42,023 nucleotides of DNA. Source: Akkermansia sp. (GTDB lineage Bacteria > Verrucomicrobiota > Verrucomicrobiia > Verrucomicrobiales > Akkermansiaceae). Where the stretch lies: positions 1-42,023 of the forward strand of contig NZ_JAJBTT010000027.1 of assembly GCF_020860705.1 (NCBI RefSeq), written 5' to 3'. Positions 18,027 through 26,581 of the stretch are shown in pieces. The position numbers and the translations under genes are program-made. Below the pieces are notes generated by a model. The model did no database searches. It saw nothing but the letters and a program-made list of their open reading frames with translations, and had not been told where the DNA came from. The stretch's first letter is position 1. The number at the start of each line of letters is the position of its first letter.

Positions 18027-18251
18027 ATGAAACTTTATCCCTACCAGATGGTGCAGACGGTGGCTGTTATTGTGGAGCGCATTGCGGATACGGCTTTCCG
18101 TGCCACTCTTCCGAACGGCAAGACGGCCGTGGCTTTTGTGGAAAAGAAGAACGCTCCCTTGAGGGACCTGCTCAAGCCGGGCGACCGGGTGAATGTGACC
18201 ATTTGTCCGGCGGATTTTGACCGGGCCAGAGTGGATAGCCTGGCGGATTGA
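18027..18251 (+). CDS. Divergent IF-1-like OB-fold protein
   Basis: The 74-residue protein has the length and pattern of translation initiation factor IF-1. The stretch AVIVERIADTAFRATLPNGKTAVAF matches the IF-1 strand pair (in E. coli, a VLE-LPNTMFRV-LENG arrangement), and LLKPGDRVNVTICPADFDRARV matches the [23 protein letters not shown] region. It lacks the basic SGKMRKNYIR loop of true IF-1 (the equivalent reads FVEKKNAPLRD) and ends in SLAD instead of the basic FRSR-type tail. It is therefore probably not the housekeeping IF-1 but a paralogue, or an S1-fold RNA-binding protein. It sits 14 bp behind the AsmA-like gene, an unusual place for infA. Confidence 0.7.
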   Translation: MKLYPYQMVQTVAVIVERIADTAFRATLPNGKTAVAFVEKKNAPLRDLLKPGDRVNVTICPADFDRARVDSLAD

Positions 18252-18674
18252 CGCGTGTTCCATGTTCATTCGTGGAAGCGGGCCACGCGAGGATTGGGAC
18301 TGTGGAAAGTTGAGGGCGTTGATCAGATTCTAGGAAAATGCAAAAAACCGTAACTATGAATGTCTTTTTTCTTCATGGTCATATGTTTATGGATGTTTAT
18401 AAATATGTTCTGACGGTTCGCGGTTTTGAAGTCTGAAGTCAAAGGAAAATTCTGGGGGGAAAAGTTGGTTAGGGGTAATAGGGAATATAAGGATAATAGG
18501 GATCGGAAAAATTGCCCTATTTACCCCTATTATCCTTATATTCCCTATCAATAGGACTCCTTGATGGCGGCTGTGGCTGATCACGAATTTTTAATCCGTT
18601 ATATGTGACTTGTTACCGGCCGCAAGAGAAGTGGTACGGAAAAGCATGATGAATGTAGTTACCTATATTTAAAG
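18252..18674. other. 423-bp gene-free gap
   Basis: No coding frame is convincing. The gap becomes AT-rich after about 18340 and contains a perfect 24-bp inverted repeat (18478-18548), listed separately. ATG 18646 opens a frame of only eight codons. Confidence 0.6.
18478..18548. repeat. Perfect 24-bp inverted repeat
   Basis: Arms at 18478-18501 and 18525-18548 are exact reverse complements (outer ends ATAGGGAATATAAGG and its complement), separated by 23 bp. Inside, AATAGGG (18495-18501) can alternatively pair with CCCTATT (18515-18521), giving a smaller hairpin. There is no T tract of the kind an intrinsic terminator needs. It may be a mobile miniature element, a recombination site or a strong RNA hairpin. 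Confidence 0.85.
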
Positions 18675-19390
18675 ATGACCCCCTTTTATTCTTTGTCACC
18701 TTGCTTGCCGCGCTTGTAGGCTCCACCCAGGCAGTTATTATTTTTGTCTATCAAACAAATCCCGGAACAATGCCTTCCTTGTATGATCCTCCTGTCACAG
18801 ATGGAGCTACTTTCGGAAGCCAGATACTTAAAAATGGTTCAGGTGTCAATCTGGGGCAGAAAACTAGTGCAGCTCACGTTGACTCTTTTTAACACCCAAC
18901 GTGAATGTGGGACTGGAGGTACGTGGACACTATCTGTGTTTTTTACCGTGCCGGAAAATGTAATTATTGATTCCATAGCTCTAAATCTCTTTACATTTAA
19001 TGGATCCAACCAAGCTCCAAGGGATCCGCTCTACGGTGCATATGATTTTAAATTGAAATTGGGAGAGGATGTCTTCGCCAGTTGCTCTGATTCTTTTCTG
19101 ACGTATGGGGGAGTGGTGGCACCTGTAATAATCCCGCCAGTGTGGATGAGCTGGGGCAGCAGAATGGTTCTTCCGGAAAGAGGGTGGAATCAACCCCTCT
19201 GGATAAAACGGTGATATTGACAACGGGGCCTACTTATACCATGGAGCTTTTCCTGGACAGGGGAGCGGAAACGAATGGATGTTACGTCGGCCTGGGAGCC
19301 ATTGAACTGAATGTAGTTCCTGAGCCGGCCACGGCTTCCATGGGATTGGTGGGGTTGGCTGCCTTGCTGTTCAGATGCCGCAGGGCGTGA
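18675..19390 (+). pseudogene. PEP-CTERM sorting-domain protein, broken by three frameshifts
   Basis: Three adjacent frames join into one protein of about 240 residues if single-base changes in three short runs are undone. One base is missing in the C5T4 run at 18679-18687. One T is extra in the T5 run at 18886-18890. One G is missing in the G5 run at 19107-19111. The restored product would have a good signal peptide (core LLFFVTLLAALVGSTQA), a beta-rich exported domain (for example TWTLSVFFTVPENVIIDSIAL, then DFKLKLGEDVFASC) and a C-terminal PEP-CTERM signal: VPEPATASMG, a hydrophobic helix, and the basic tail RCRRA. Such proteins are sorted to the envelope by an exosortase. In the state given here no full-length product can be made. 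A good terminator follows. Confidence 0.8.
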
Positions 19391-19419
19391 TGTTTCCCGC
19401 AGTGTACATGCTTTCAAAC

Positions 19420-19448
19420 CGCTCCTGTAATAAAGGGAGCGTTTTTTT
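19420..19448 (+). terminator. Intrinsic terminator after the PEP-CTERM pseudogene
   Basis: Stem CGCTCC/GGAGCG with a 10-nt loop followed by seven Ts (19442-19448), 29 bp after the last codon. Its presence supports the gene having once been functional. Confidence 0.8.
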
Positions 19449-19568
19449 ATCTCTCGGATTGGAGTTCCGGGCGGGTATTTTTACCCGGCAGGGGAAAGGT
19501 CGCTTCCGTTGATTTTCTTACAGATGCTCCTGTTTCCGGATGTCCGCATACCGCTGGAAAAGGGACGG

Positions 19569-20177
19569 TTAAAGCACCGTTCTTCCTTCCAGCGCTTTCA
19601 TCAGGGTCAGGGTGTCTGCGTGGCTGAGGCCGGAGCCTGCCGGCAGTCCCTGGGCGGGCCGGGAGACCTTGCAGTCCAGATCCTTGAGCAGGTGATGCAG
19701 GTAAGTGGCCGTGGCTTCCCCTTCCACATCGGATCCGGTCGCCAGGATGACTTCACAGCCCGGCTGCCGAGTGACGCGTTCCACCAAGGCGTGAATGTTA
19801 AGGTCTTCCGGCTCCACGTCGTCCAGAGGGGAGAGCTTTCCGCCCAGGCAGTGGTACAGCCCGCGGTAGGCGCTGCTGCGCTCAATGGGGATGACGTCCG
19901 TGGCCTGTTCCACCACGCAGATGAGGCGGCTGTCCCGTTCCTCATCCCGGCAGGCGACGCAGGCTTCTCCAGCCGTGCTGAAAAAGCCGCAGACGGGGCA
20001 CGGAGTCACATGGTCCGCCGCCTGCCCGATAGTGCGGGCAATCGCTTCCGCTTCCCCCATGTGCCCCTGGAGCATCCACAGGGCCATGCGTTCCGCTCCT
20101 CGGGTGCCGATGCCCGGGAGTTGTTTGAGGGCGGTTACCAGTTCAAGCACGGGGAGAGGGTAATCCAGATTATTCAT
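19569..20177 (-). CDS. recR: Recombination mediator RecR
   Basis: RecR, with RecO and RecF, loads RecA at single-strand gaps. The 202-residue protein has the helix-hairpin-helix LKQLPGIGTRGAERMAL (17-33), a C4 zinc motif (Cys60, Cys63, Cys73, Cys76) and a Toprim domain beginning LICVVEQATDV, then YRGLYHCLGGKLSPLD and the acidic VILATGSDVEGEATA. The start at ATG 20177 matches family N-termini; an in-frame ATG further upstream would add 38 residues that belong to the overlapping neighbour. It overlaps the stop of the upstream membrane-protein gene by 8 bp, suggesting translational coupling. Confidence 0.96.
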   Translation of the reverse strand: MNNLDYPLPVLELVTALKQLPGIGTRGAERMALWMLQGHMGEAEAIARTIGQAADHVTPCPVCGFFSTAGEACVACRDEERDSRLICVVEQATDVIPIERSSAYRGLYHCLGGKLSPLDDVEPEDLNIHALVERVTRQPGCEVILATGSDVEGEATATYLHHLLKDLDCKVSRPAQGLPAGSGLSHADTLTLMKALEGRTVL

Positions 20178-20619
20178 GAGTGGGCGGAGATTCGGAGATT
20201 GGTTGGCCCGGAGAAGGCTGGGGCCATAAGATGGCGAGTGCTCCAGCGCTTCCCGCAGAAAGCAGGCATGGAATCGCATTGAAGAAAACACCCCACAGCC
20301 CGAGCACCGGGGTGAAGCAGGCCAGCAGGAGCAGGAAGACGGCCAGAACGGCCGTTTTGCGGAGTGTTCCGCGGATCAGCAGCAGGTCGTAAACCAGGGC
20401 CAGCGTCAGCGCCATGCACAGCAGGAATCCCACGCTGGGGGAAAGAGCGGGGGCTTCCGGAGCCAGCATGAACGGAGCGGGGGCCATGGCTTCCTTCAGG
20501 GATTGCGCCCATGCGGGCGTGATTCCCAGAGAATACAGCACCACGATCAGGATGATCCCCGTTACGGAAAACAGGGCCCAGCGCATGAGCAGCATATCCT
20601 GGTGCGTCTTGGAAGACAT
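20170..20619 (-). CDS. Small inner-membrane protein of unknown function
   Basis: The 149-residue protein from ATG 20619 has three or four hydrophobic segments: about residues 10-33 (WALFSVTGIILIVVLYSLGI), 60-80 (FLLCMALTLALVYDLLLI) and 88-130 in two parts. It ends in a Pro/Ser-rich tail. No family is recognised. It lies between fabF (86 bp upstream) and recR (8-bp overlap), so it is most likely expressed with them. Confidence 0.75.
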   Translation of the reverse strand: MSSKTHQDMLLMRWALFSVTGIILIVVLYSLGITPAWAQSLKEAMAPAPFMLAPEAPALSPSVGFLLCMALTLALVYDLLLIRGTLRKTAVLAVFLLLLACFTPVLGLWGVFFNAIPCLLSAGSAGALAILWPQPSPGQPISESPPTHE

Positions 20620-20705
20620 GGCTGTAAAAGAAAGAAGGCGGAAACGCGATGGCTGCGGGGAACACAAACATCAGCGCTTCCGCCGGGAAGGAGTTTTCTG
20701 AGGGA

Positions 20706-21953
20706 TCAGGAGAATCTCTTCACGATGACGGAGGAGTTGTGACCCCCGAACCCGAAGGAGTTGCTCAGGACAGCGTTCACCTTGGCCTCACGGGCCTTGT
20801 TGGGCACGCAGTCCAGGTCGCATTCCGGGTCCTGGTTGTCCACGTTGATGGTGGGAGGAATAATGTTGTCCTGCATGGCCATGAGACAGGCTGCCAGTTC
20901 CACGCCGCCGGCGGCGCCCAGAAGGTGGCCCGTCATGGACTTGGTGGAGCTGATGAGCAGTCCGTTTTTAGCATGGTCGCCAAAGACGGCCTTGATGGCC
21001 TTGACTTCGCAAATGTCGCCCAGCGGGGTGGAGGTGCCGTGGGTGTTGATGTAGTCAATGTCTTCCGGCTTCATGCCTGCGTGTTCCAGGGCCATCTGCA
21101 TGCAGCGGGCGGCGCCGCGGCCTTCCGGGTCCGGAGCGGTCAGGTGGTAGGCGTCCGCAGAGATGCCGTAGCCGACGAGTTCCGCATAGATTTTTGCACC
21201 GCGCTTCTGGGCATGTTCCAGCGTTTCCAGAATGACGACGCCGGAACCTTCCCCCATGACGAAGCCGTCGCGGTCCACATCATACGGGCGGGAGGCGCGC
21301 TGGGGTTCATCATTGCGGGAGCTGAGGGCTTTCATGTTGCTGAACCCGGCCACGCCCGTAGGCAGGATGGTTGCTTCCGCGCCGCCGCAGACCATGACGT
21401 CCGCATCACCGAATTTCATGATGCGCCAAGCTTCCCCGATGTTGTGGTTGGAGGTGGCGCAGGCCGTGACAATGGACATGTTCGGGCCGCCGAAGCCGTA
21501 TTCCATGGAGATGAGGCCGGAGGCGATGTTGCTGATCATGTACGGAATCATGAAGGGAGACACGCGGGCCGGTCCCTTGGAGAGAAGCGAGGCGTGCTGG
21601 CTTTCCAGCGTGCCGAGGCCGCCGATGCCGCTGCCCACCATGACGCCGATGCGGGTTTTGTCTTCCGCTTCCAGATCCATGCCGGAGTCCTTGAGAGCCA
21701 TTCCGGCGGCGCCCATGGCAAAGTGCGTGAAACGGTCCACGCGGCGAGCGTCCTTGGGCGTTTTGAAATAGGGGGACGGATCGAAATCCTTGACTTCACC
21801 GGCGATTTTTGTGGAGTAGTCGGTGACATCCATGGACTTGATGGTGTCAATGCCGCTGCGGCCAGCCTTCATGGCTTCCCAGGTGGATGCAAGATCATTG
21901 CCCAGGGGGCTGATCACGCCGATGCCGGTGATAACAATTCTGCGGTCGGTCAT
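20706..21953 (-). CDS. fabF: Beta-ketoacyl-ACP synthase II
   Basis: FabF condenses malonyl-ACP with acyl-ACP in type II fatty-acid elongation. The 415-residue product has the Cys-His-His triad: Cys165 in IVTACATSNHNIGEAW, His305 in NTHGTSTPLGD and His343 in SMTGHLLGAAGG. The C-terminal SNSFGFGGHNSS glycine motif is also present. The start at ATG 21953 gives the family-like MTDRRIVITGIGVISPLG; ATG 21974 would add seven residues. The usual neighbour acpP is not in this window. An intergenic space of 137 bp separates it from the upstream hydrolase gene. Confidence 0.97.
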   Translation of the reverse strand: MTDRRIVITGIGVISPLGNDLASTWEAMKAGRSGIDTIKSMDVTDYSTKIAGEVKDFDPSPYFKTPKDARRVDRFTHFAMGAAGMALKDSGMDLEAEDKTRIGVMVGSGIGGLGTLESQHASLLSKGPARVSPFMIPYMISNIASGLISMEYGFGGPNMSIVTACATSNHNIGEAWRIMKFGDADVMVCGGAEATILPTGVAGFSNMKALSSRNDEPQRASRPYDVDRDGFVMGEGSGVVILETLEHAQKRGAKIYAELVGYGISADAYHLTAPDPEGRGAARCMQMALEHAGMKPEDIDYINTHGTSTPLGDICEVKAIKAVFGDHAKNGLLISSTKSMTGHLLGAAGGVELAACLMAMQDNIIPPTINVDNQDPECDLDCVPNKAREAKVNAVLSNSFGFGGHNSSVIVKRFS

Positions 21954-22089
21954 AATAAGTGTGAGTGGTTGCAAATAATGCTTGAACCAGAATAGGCGAC
22001 ATTACAGGAAAGTCAAGCTAATCCCCCCTGTTCCACGGTGCCGGGAAAAGAGGTGGTGAAAGAGGGTGTTTTTTATTGATGGAAAGAGG

Positions 22090-23727
22090 TTATCTGGATA
22101 CAGAAGTTTCCCGATGCACTCCGGGTTCCCCGCTCCTGCGAACGGATTTAAGGATAAAATCCACAATGGGGGCCGGGTCCGGCAGGCTGTGGGGATGATG
22201 GCCTGCTCCCGGTTTATGAATTACCTGAATGCTGCCGCCCAGGGCACGGTATTTCCGTTCCACTACGGCCATATTTTCCTCCAGGGGAACCACGTCGTCC
22301 GCATCCCCCACCACGGCGAGGACCGGGATGCGTGCCTTGGCCAGCGGAGCCAAGTTGTTAACGGGGCTCAGCTTTCCGGACAGGGCTTCCTTTTCCGTGA
22401 CGCCGTAAACGCCCAGCAGGCGGAGCCAGTCTTCCGGGGAGCCTTTACCTTTTCCCTGGCCGCCGGGCCAGCTCGCTATGTCGCAAACGGGGGCGTCCGC
22501 ATAAATAGCGGCTACCCGTCCGGGGTGCAGGGCCGCCCAGTTAAAGGAAAACAGGCCGCCGCGGCTGAATCCTTCCAGTACCGTTTTGGGAGACAGGCGG
22601 TAGTCCCGGACCAGCGTTTCATAAAACGTGTCCATGATTTTCATGGCGCAGGGTGCGCCGTACATGTTCTGTACGTCCACGTAAGCTACATGGAAGCCTT
22701 CCTTCAGAAGGGCCACGTCAGCCTGGGGGGCGTGGCCGAAGAATTCCTGCCGCCATATCCACGGCCGGTTTTCCGCCGGGATCCTGGGAAGAACAAGGGT
22801 GGCATTCCTGTCCTCTACCTTGAATTGAATAGAAGGGAAACCATTCCATTCCGAAGCGTTCACCCCCTCCCGGAGATATGGAAGGACGGCGACGGGAACG
22901 CCTTTGGGGATGCCGGGCCGCTGATGCCCTGTTTCCGTAAGCCACGCCAGTTTATGGAGATGATGCCTTTCCTGGATTTTCTTGAAATCATCCCCCTCCG
23001 GAAAGCGGACGCTGGCAGGCGCGCGCAGAATGGCGGCGAGGGGCGGCCAGACGGCCCTGGCAATCATGACGTGCCCTTCCTGGCCGGGATGCACGCCGTC
23101 CCCTGCATAAATAAACTGGGGGTTCTTTTTTTTCTCTTCCCTGATTTGGCGGGCAAGTTCCGGACGCATGTCCACCACCTTCCAACCGTCTTTTTTCCGG
23201 CTTACCAGCCAGGCGGCATAGGTATCCAGCACTTGGTTGTAATGGGCCGAATCCTTGTCCGCAGTATCCGCCATGTAGAGGGGAGGGGTAACGACGATGA
23301 GCTGGGCCCCGGCGTCTTCCACACGTTGTTTCAGACGTTCCATGCCTTTTTTAAAGGCATGGAAGGCGGCTTTGGAAAAAGGCTGCATCATGCCGTCGTT
23401 CATGCCGTAGCAGGCAATGATGAGGGTGGGCTTGTATTTGGAAAGAATGGAGTCCAGCCGGTCATGGAGGCAGGGACGCGGAAAGGCGCCTCCGGCATGG
23501 CCCGGCTCTGACAGGCCGGAAACCGTTTCACTGGGGAGGGCCATGCTGACGATTTCCGCATGACGGTAGGCCGGTGTTTGCCGCAGGGCTGATTCCACAA
23601 GGGAGGGCCACTGTCCCGAATAGGGAATACTGTCTCCCAGAATGGCTATTCTGGGTTCTCCTCCCATGGCTTGCGCCAGAAAAAGGGTCAGCAGGACCGG
23701 GATGATGCGCAGAGGGATCATGCTCAT
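22090..23727 (-). CDS. Secreted SGNH hydrolase fused to an alpha/beta hydrolase
   Basis: The 545-residue protein has a signal peptide (about 1-21) and two esterase-type domains. The N-terminal SGNH/GDSL domain has block I IAILGDSIPYSG (Ser33), block III CYGMND (Asn110) and block V GDGVHP (Asp210, His213). The C-terminal domain, about 275-530, is an alpha/beta hydrolase with nucleophile Ser388 in LEGFSRGGLF, an acid in VVGDADDVVP (Asp475 to Asp478) and His510 in GAGHH. Both triads look complete, so it may be bifunctional. SGNH enzymes often deacylate glycans, and the second domain resembles secreted acyl-esterases or prolyl-oligopeptidase-like hydrolases. A role in removing acyl groups from extracellular glycans is an inference. 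No sulfatase or glycosidase gene is adjacent. Confidence 0.88.
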   Translation of the reverse strand: MSMIPLRIIPVLLTLFLAQAMGGEPRIAILGDSIPYSGQWPSLVESALRQTPAYRHAEIVSMALPSETVSGLSEPGHAGGAFPRPCLHDRLDSILSKYKPTLIIACYGMNDGMMQPFSKAAFHAFKKGMERLKQRVEDAGAQLIVVTPPLYMADTADKDSAHYNQVLDTYAAWLVSRKKDGWKVVDMRPELARQIREEKKKNPQFIYAGDGVHPGQEGHVMIARAVWPPLAAILRAPASVRFPEGDDFKKIQERHHLHKLAWLTETGHQRPGIPKGVPVAVLPYLREGVNASEWNGFPSIQFKVEDRNATLVLPRIPAENRPWIWRQEFFGHAPQADVALLKEGFHVAYVDVQNMYGAPCAMKIMDTFYETLVRDYRLSPKTVLEGFSRGGLFSFNWAALHPGRVAAIYADAPVCDIASWPGGQGKGKGSPEDWLRLLGVYGVTEKEALSGKLSPVNNLAPLAKARIPVLAVVGDADDVVPLEENMAVVERKYRALGGSIQVIHKPGAGHHPHSLPDPAPIVDFILKSVRRSGEPGVHRETSVSR

Positions 23728-23807
23728 GATCCCACATTACGCGGGCATGGAAATGAATATTTCAGTGCCGCGTTTCTTCCTGCCGGTTCTTTTCCGCGGT
23801 GCAGGCG

Positions 23808-24323
23808 TCAATAGGGAGTCTCCGCCATGGCCGGCTGCAACGCTGGCTGGAATTCCAGGGAGAGGGAATTGACGCAGTAGCGCGTATTTTTCGGCGTCAG
23901 GCGTTCTCCGGTGAAAATGTGTCCCAAATGGGCTCCGCAGTGGGCGCAGGTGATTTCCGTGCGCCGTCCCTGGCCTGATTGAATGCTTCTGACGGCACCC
24001 GGCAGGGAATCGTCAAAGCAGGGCCAGCCGCATCCGGCGTCGAATTTATCTTCCGACCGGAACAGGGGTTCTCCGCATTTGCGGCAGGAATAGGTGCCCT
24101 GCTCAAAGCAATTGACGAATTCCCCGGAAAAAGGCGGTTCCGTTCCCTGATGCTCAATGATGCGCTTTTCGGTTTCCGTGAGAGGGCGGCGCGTTTGGGA
24201 AGGGCCGGGATCAGGCACGTCCTGGGAGGCGGGAATTCCCCCGTCCACGGCCATGACTCCTGCCACTCCTTCGGCAATCGTTCCTATCCATGATGTCCAG
24301 TTTTTCCGTTCTTCCTGATTCAT
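23808..24323 (-). CDS. msrB: Peptide methionine-R-sulfoxide reductase MsrB
   Basis: MsrB reduces methionine-R-sulfoxide in proteins. The core (about 48-160) has the zinc cysteines Cys80/Cys83 and Cys126/Cys129, the FDAGCGWPCF motif, HLGHIFTGERLTPKNTRYC with catalytic Cys150, and the closing VNSLSLEF. The family usually has GWPSF; here the Ser is Cys101, while Cys98 is the usual candidate resolving cysteine. An N-terminal extension of about 47 residues precedes the domain and shows no clear signal peptide. It is single-copy, leftward, between the hydrolase and dinB. Confidence 0.95.
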   Translation of the reverse strand: MNQEERKNWTSWIGTIAEGVAGVMAVDGGIPASQDVPDPGPSQTRRPLTETEKRIIEHQGTEPPFSGEFVNCFEQGTYSCRKCGEPLFRSEDKFDAGCGWPCFDDSLPGAVRSIQSGQGRRTEITCAHCGAHLGHIFTGERLTPKNTRYCVNSLSLEFQPALQPAMAETPY

Positions 24324-24434
24324 ACGTAGCTATGACCGGGTCAGAGCGGATTTCGCTCATTCATACGACAATATCTTGTGGATAAGGTGGATTTTAAGGG
24401 AAGAGGTCTGAAAATATGGGACTCTGTGGGAGGA

Positions 24435-25514
24435 TTAGTAATCCAGGTCCAGCCAAAGCTGTTCCCAGATTCCTTTCGGCTGGTCTTCCCGGGGGTGGGA
24501 AACGGACAGCCCCAAAAGGCGGAAGGTGCGGTCTCCGGAATCCAGGTCTTCCATCAGGGTCCGGGCCAGGGGCAGGATGTCCTCCTTCTCCGTCAATGGC
24601 TCCGGCACGGTCATGCTGCGGGATTTCTGGATGAAGTCCGGGAATTTGACTTTCAACGTGAGCGTGTTTCCGCGGAATCCGGCACGCGCCAGGCGTCCCG
24701 CCAGTTCTTCCGTCAGCAGGGGGATGTGTAGTTCCAGGGCTTTTTCCTTGGTGACGTCTTGCCGGTAGGTTTCTTCACAACCCACGGATTTGCGGATGCG
24801 GGAAGGCTCCACGGGGCGTTCGTCCATACCGCGGGCGAAGTTGTAGAAAACGCCCCCTATTTTTCCGAAGTGCCGGACCAGGAATTCCAGACTCCGTTCC
24901 CGTAGCTGGGCCCCGTTGGTGATGGAAAGCGCGCGCATGCGTTCCGCGGTGGCGTGGCCGACGCCCCAGAAGGCCTCAATGGGAAGCCGGGCAATGAATT
25001 CCTCGGCACGGGAGGGATGAATGGTAAAGAGACCGTCCGGTTTGCGGTAGTCCGAGGCGATTTTTGCCAGGAATTTATTGTAGGAAATGCCTGCGGAAGC
25101 TGTGAGGCGCAGTTCCTGCCTGATTTCCCTTTTGATGCGCCGTGCAATGTCAACGGCCAGGGGAATGCCCGGCTTGTTTTCCGTGACGTCCAGAAAAGCT
25201 TCATCCAGGGACAGAGGTTCCACCAGATCCGTGTAACGGTGGAAAATGGCGCGGATTTGGGCGGAAACGGTTTTGTACACGTCCATCCGGTTGTGGACGA
25301 AAATGAGCTGCGGGCAGAGCTGGAGCGCCTTCATGGAGGGCATGGCGGAACGTACGCCAAAGCGGCGCGCTTCATAGCTGGCCGCCGCCACTACGCCGCG
25401 CATTTCCGGCCTTCCCACGGCGATGGGCTTGCCGCGGTACTCGGGGTGGTCCCTTTGTTCTATGGATGCGTAGAAGGCATCCATGTCCACATGGATGATT
25501 TTTCTCTGTTTCAT
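24435..25514 (-). CDS. dinB: DNA polymerase IV (Y-family translesion polymerase)
   Basis: DinB copies past damaged bases and is often part of the SOS response. The 359-residue protein has the Y-family catalytic carboxylates Asp10/Asp12 in HVDMDAFYASIE and Asp104-Glu105 in LSLDEAFLDVT, the YEARRFGVRSAMP finger stretch, SYNKFLAKIASDYRKPDG, and the little-finger domain at the C-terminus. It ends in EQLWLDLDY, which fits a beta-clamp-binding motif. No SOS box of the known verrucomicrobial form was found upstream. Confidence 0.96.
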   Translation of the reverse strand: MKQRKIIHVDMDAFYASIEQRDHPEYRGKPIAVGRPEMRGVVAAASYEARRFGVRSAMPSMKALQLCPQLIFVHNRMDVYKTVSAQIRAIFHRYTDLVEPLSLDEAFLDVTENKPGIPLAVDIARRIKREIRQELRLTASAGISYNKFLAKIASDYRKPDGLFTIHPSRAEEFIARLPIEAFWGVGHATAERMRALSITNGAQLRERSLEFLVRHFGKIGGVFYNFARGMDERPVEPSRIRKSVGCEETYRQDVTKEKALELHIPLLTEELAGRLARAGFRGNTLTLKVKFPDFIQKSRSMTVPEPLTEKEDILPLARTLMEDLDSGDRTFRLLGLSVSHPREDQPKGIWEQLWLDLDY

Positions 25515-26081
25515 GGGTGCGCTTCACAGCTCCCGTTGAAGGGGGGATCTGGAAAAAATGGCAGGACGCATCCTAACGCAGTTTGTCCTTCAAGTCCAGT
25601 TGGACGGGGAAAAGAAAGGACTGGAAGTAAAAGAAGGGAGGATTTTGGAAAACGCGGGAAAATGGGAAATATTTCCCGCTGAAGTAGACTTTTGCGAAAA
25701 GGGTGAGTTTCTATTTTTGCAGCATGATAGAAGGGTTTAAGGAACATTTGTTTAACCGATTCATCATTTGTTAGTTTAGTTATCCCTATGGATAACGATA
25801 TGTTCCATTCAGCAGGGGTGATGCCCGATGTACGGGAACGAGACAGGAAAGATCCGTCAGGGAAACACCACGTGATGAGAAATAAGGGAGATGAAAACGT
25901 TCTCCATGGAACCCTCATGCGCTCCTCTTAATGCGCCTTCATTTTCTGTTGCGCCCGAATGCGTAAAGTAACGCCAATAGTACAGGGATGAGAGCAAGGT
26001 TTTCTTTCCAACGAACGGATTGTCATCCGTGGAATCCATTTGTTAAATGATTAGATCGGGATAGAATATCAGAGCGAGGAT
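25515..26081. other. 567-bp gene-free gap
   Basis: No coding frame stands out on either strand. It contains a palindrome at 25664-25677, listed separately, and otherwise AT-richer sequence. The dinB promoter should lie in the first part and the promoter of the small gene at 26082 in the last part. Confidence 0.6.
25664..25677. promoter_or_regulatory. 14-bp perfect palindrome upstream of dinB
   Basis: GGGAAATATTTCCC is a perfect palindrome 150 bp upstream of dinB. It lies inside a second repeat (GCGGGAAA at 25654 and TTTCCCGC at 25672-25679). It could be an operator or part of a hairpin; the regulator is unknown. Confidence 0.35.
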
Positions 26082-26339
26082 ATGAAGAAGTATTTTTCCG
26101 GAGAAAAGATTGAAATTGGCGACCATATTACGACCGATGGCGGCGAGGATCAAAACATGATCATGAAATTCATAGACAATCCCAGGGACAGGGATGATTA
26201 TGGCCTTGATTGTTTTGGCGTTTTGATGTCCAGCTCTCAAACGGGAGGAATCATCTTCGTGTCATTTGATGACGTTTGTTCGGAAGATACCAAACTGATT
26301 CATCGAAAGACAAGTAATGATCATTTGATAGAGATATGA
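26082..26339 (+). CDS. Small protein of unknown function with SH3-like-barrel pattern
   Basis: The 85-residue protein starts at ATG 26082 behind a good Shine-Dalgarno sequence (GCGAGGA, about 1-5 nt spacing). It begins with a beta-rich EKIEIGDHITTDGG pattern common to small SH3-like barrel proteins, sometimes found as immunity or adaptor proteins. The middle, DDYGLDCFGVLMSSSQTGGII, continues the alternating pattern. No family is firmly recognised. It is isolated, with gene-free gaps on both sides, just before the accessory island. Confidence 0.6.
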   Translation: MKKYFSGEKIEIGDHITTDGGEDQNMIMKFIDNPRDRDDYGLDCFGVLMSSSQTGGIIFVSFDDVCSEDTKLIHRKTSNDHLIEI

Positions 26340-26581
26340 GTCGTCATGAACATTTTTTGACGGATGAAAAAATGATGGTTCTTTCCTCGTTGCCCCATTC
26401 TTTGGGGAAAATGATGGCGGCATGATCTGCTTTCTGTCCGTTCAGCAGGGGATGACGCCGTGCTTCATCACGGGGGTAAGAGATGTTTCTCCCGGAAAGG
26501 ATGGTCTTATCGTTGTTTTGAAAAGCATTCACCGTTCCGGGCCTTGTCCGGCAGTACTGGCGGCGGAGAGTGAATGGTCCA

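Noticed and set aside
20649..21995. Plus-strand open frame of about 448 codons opposite fabF
   Set aside because: Antisense shadow of fabF, whose catalytic triad is intact; no recognisable protein features.
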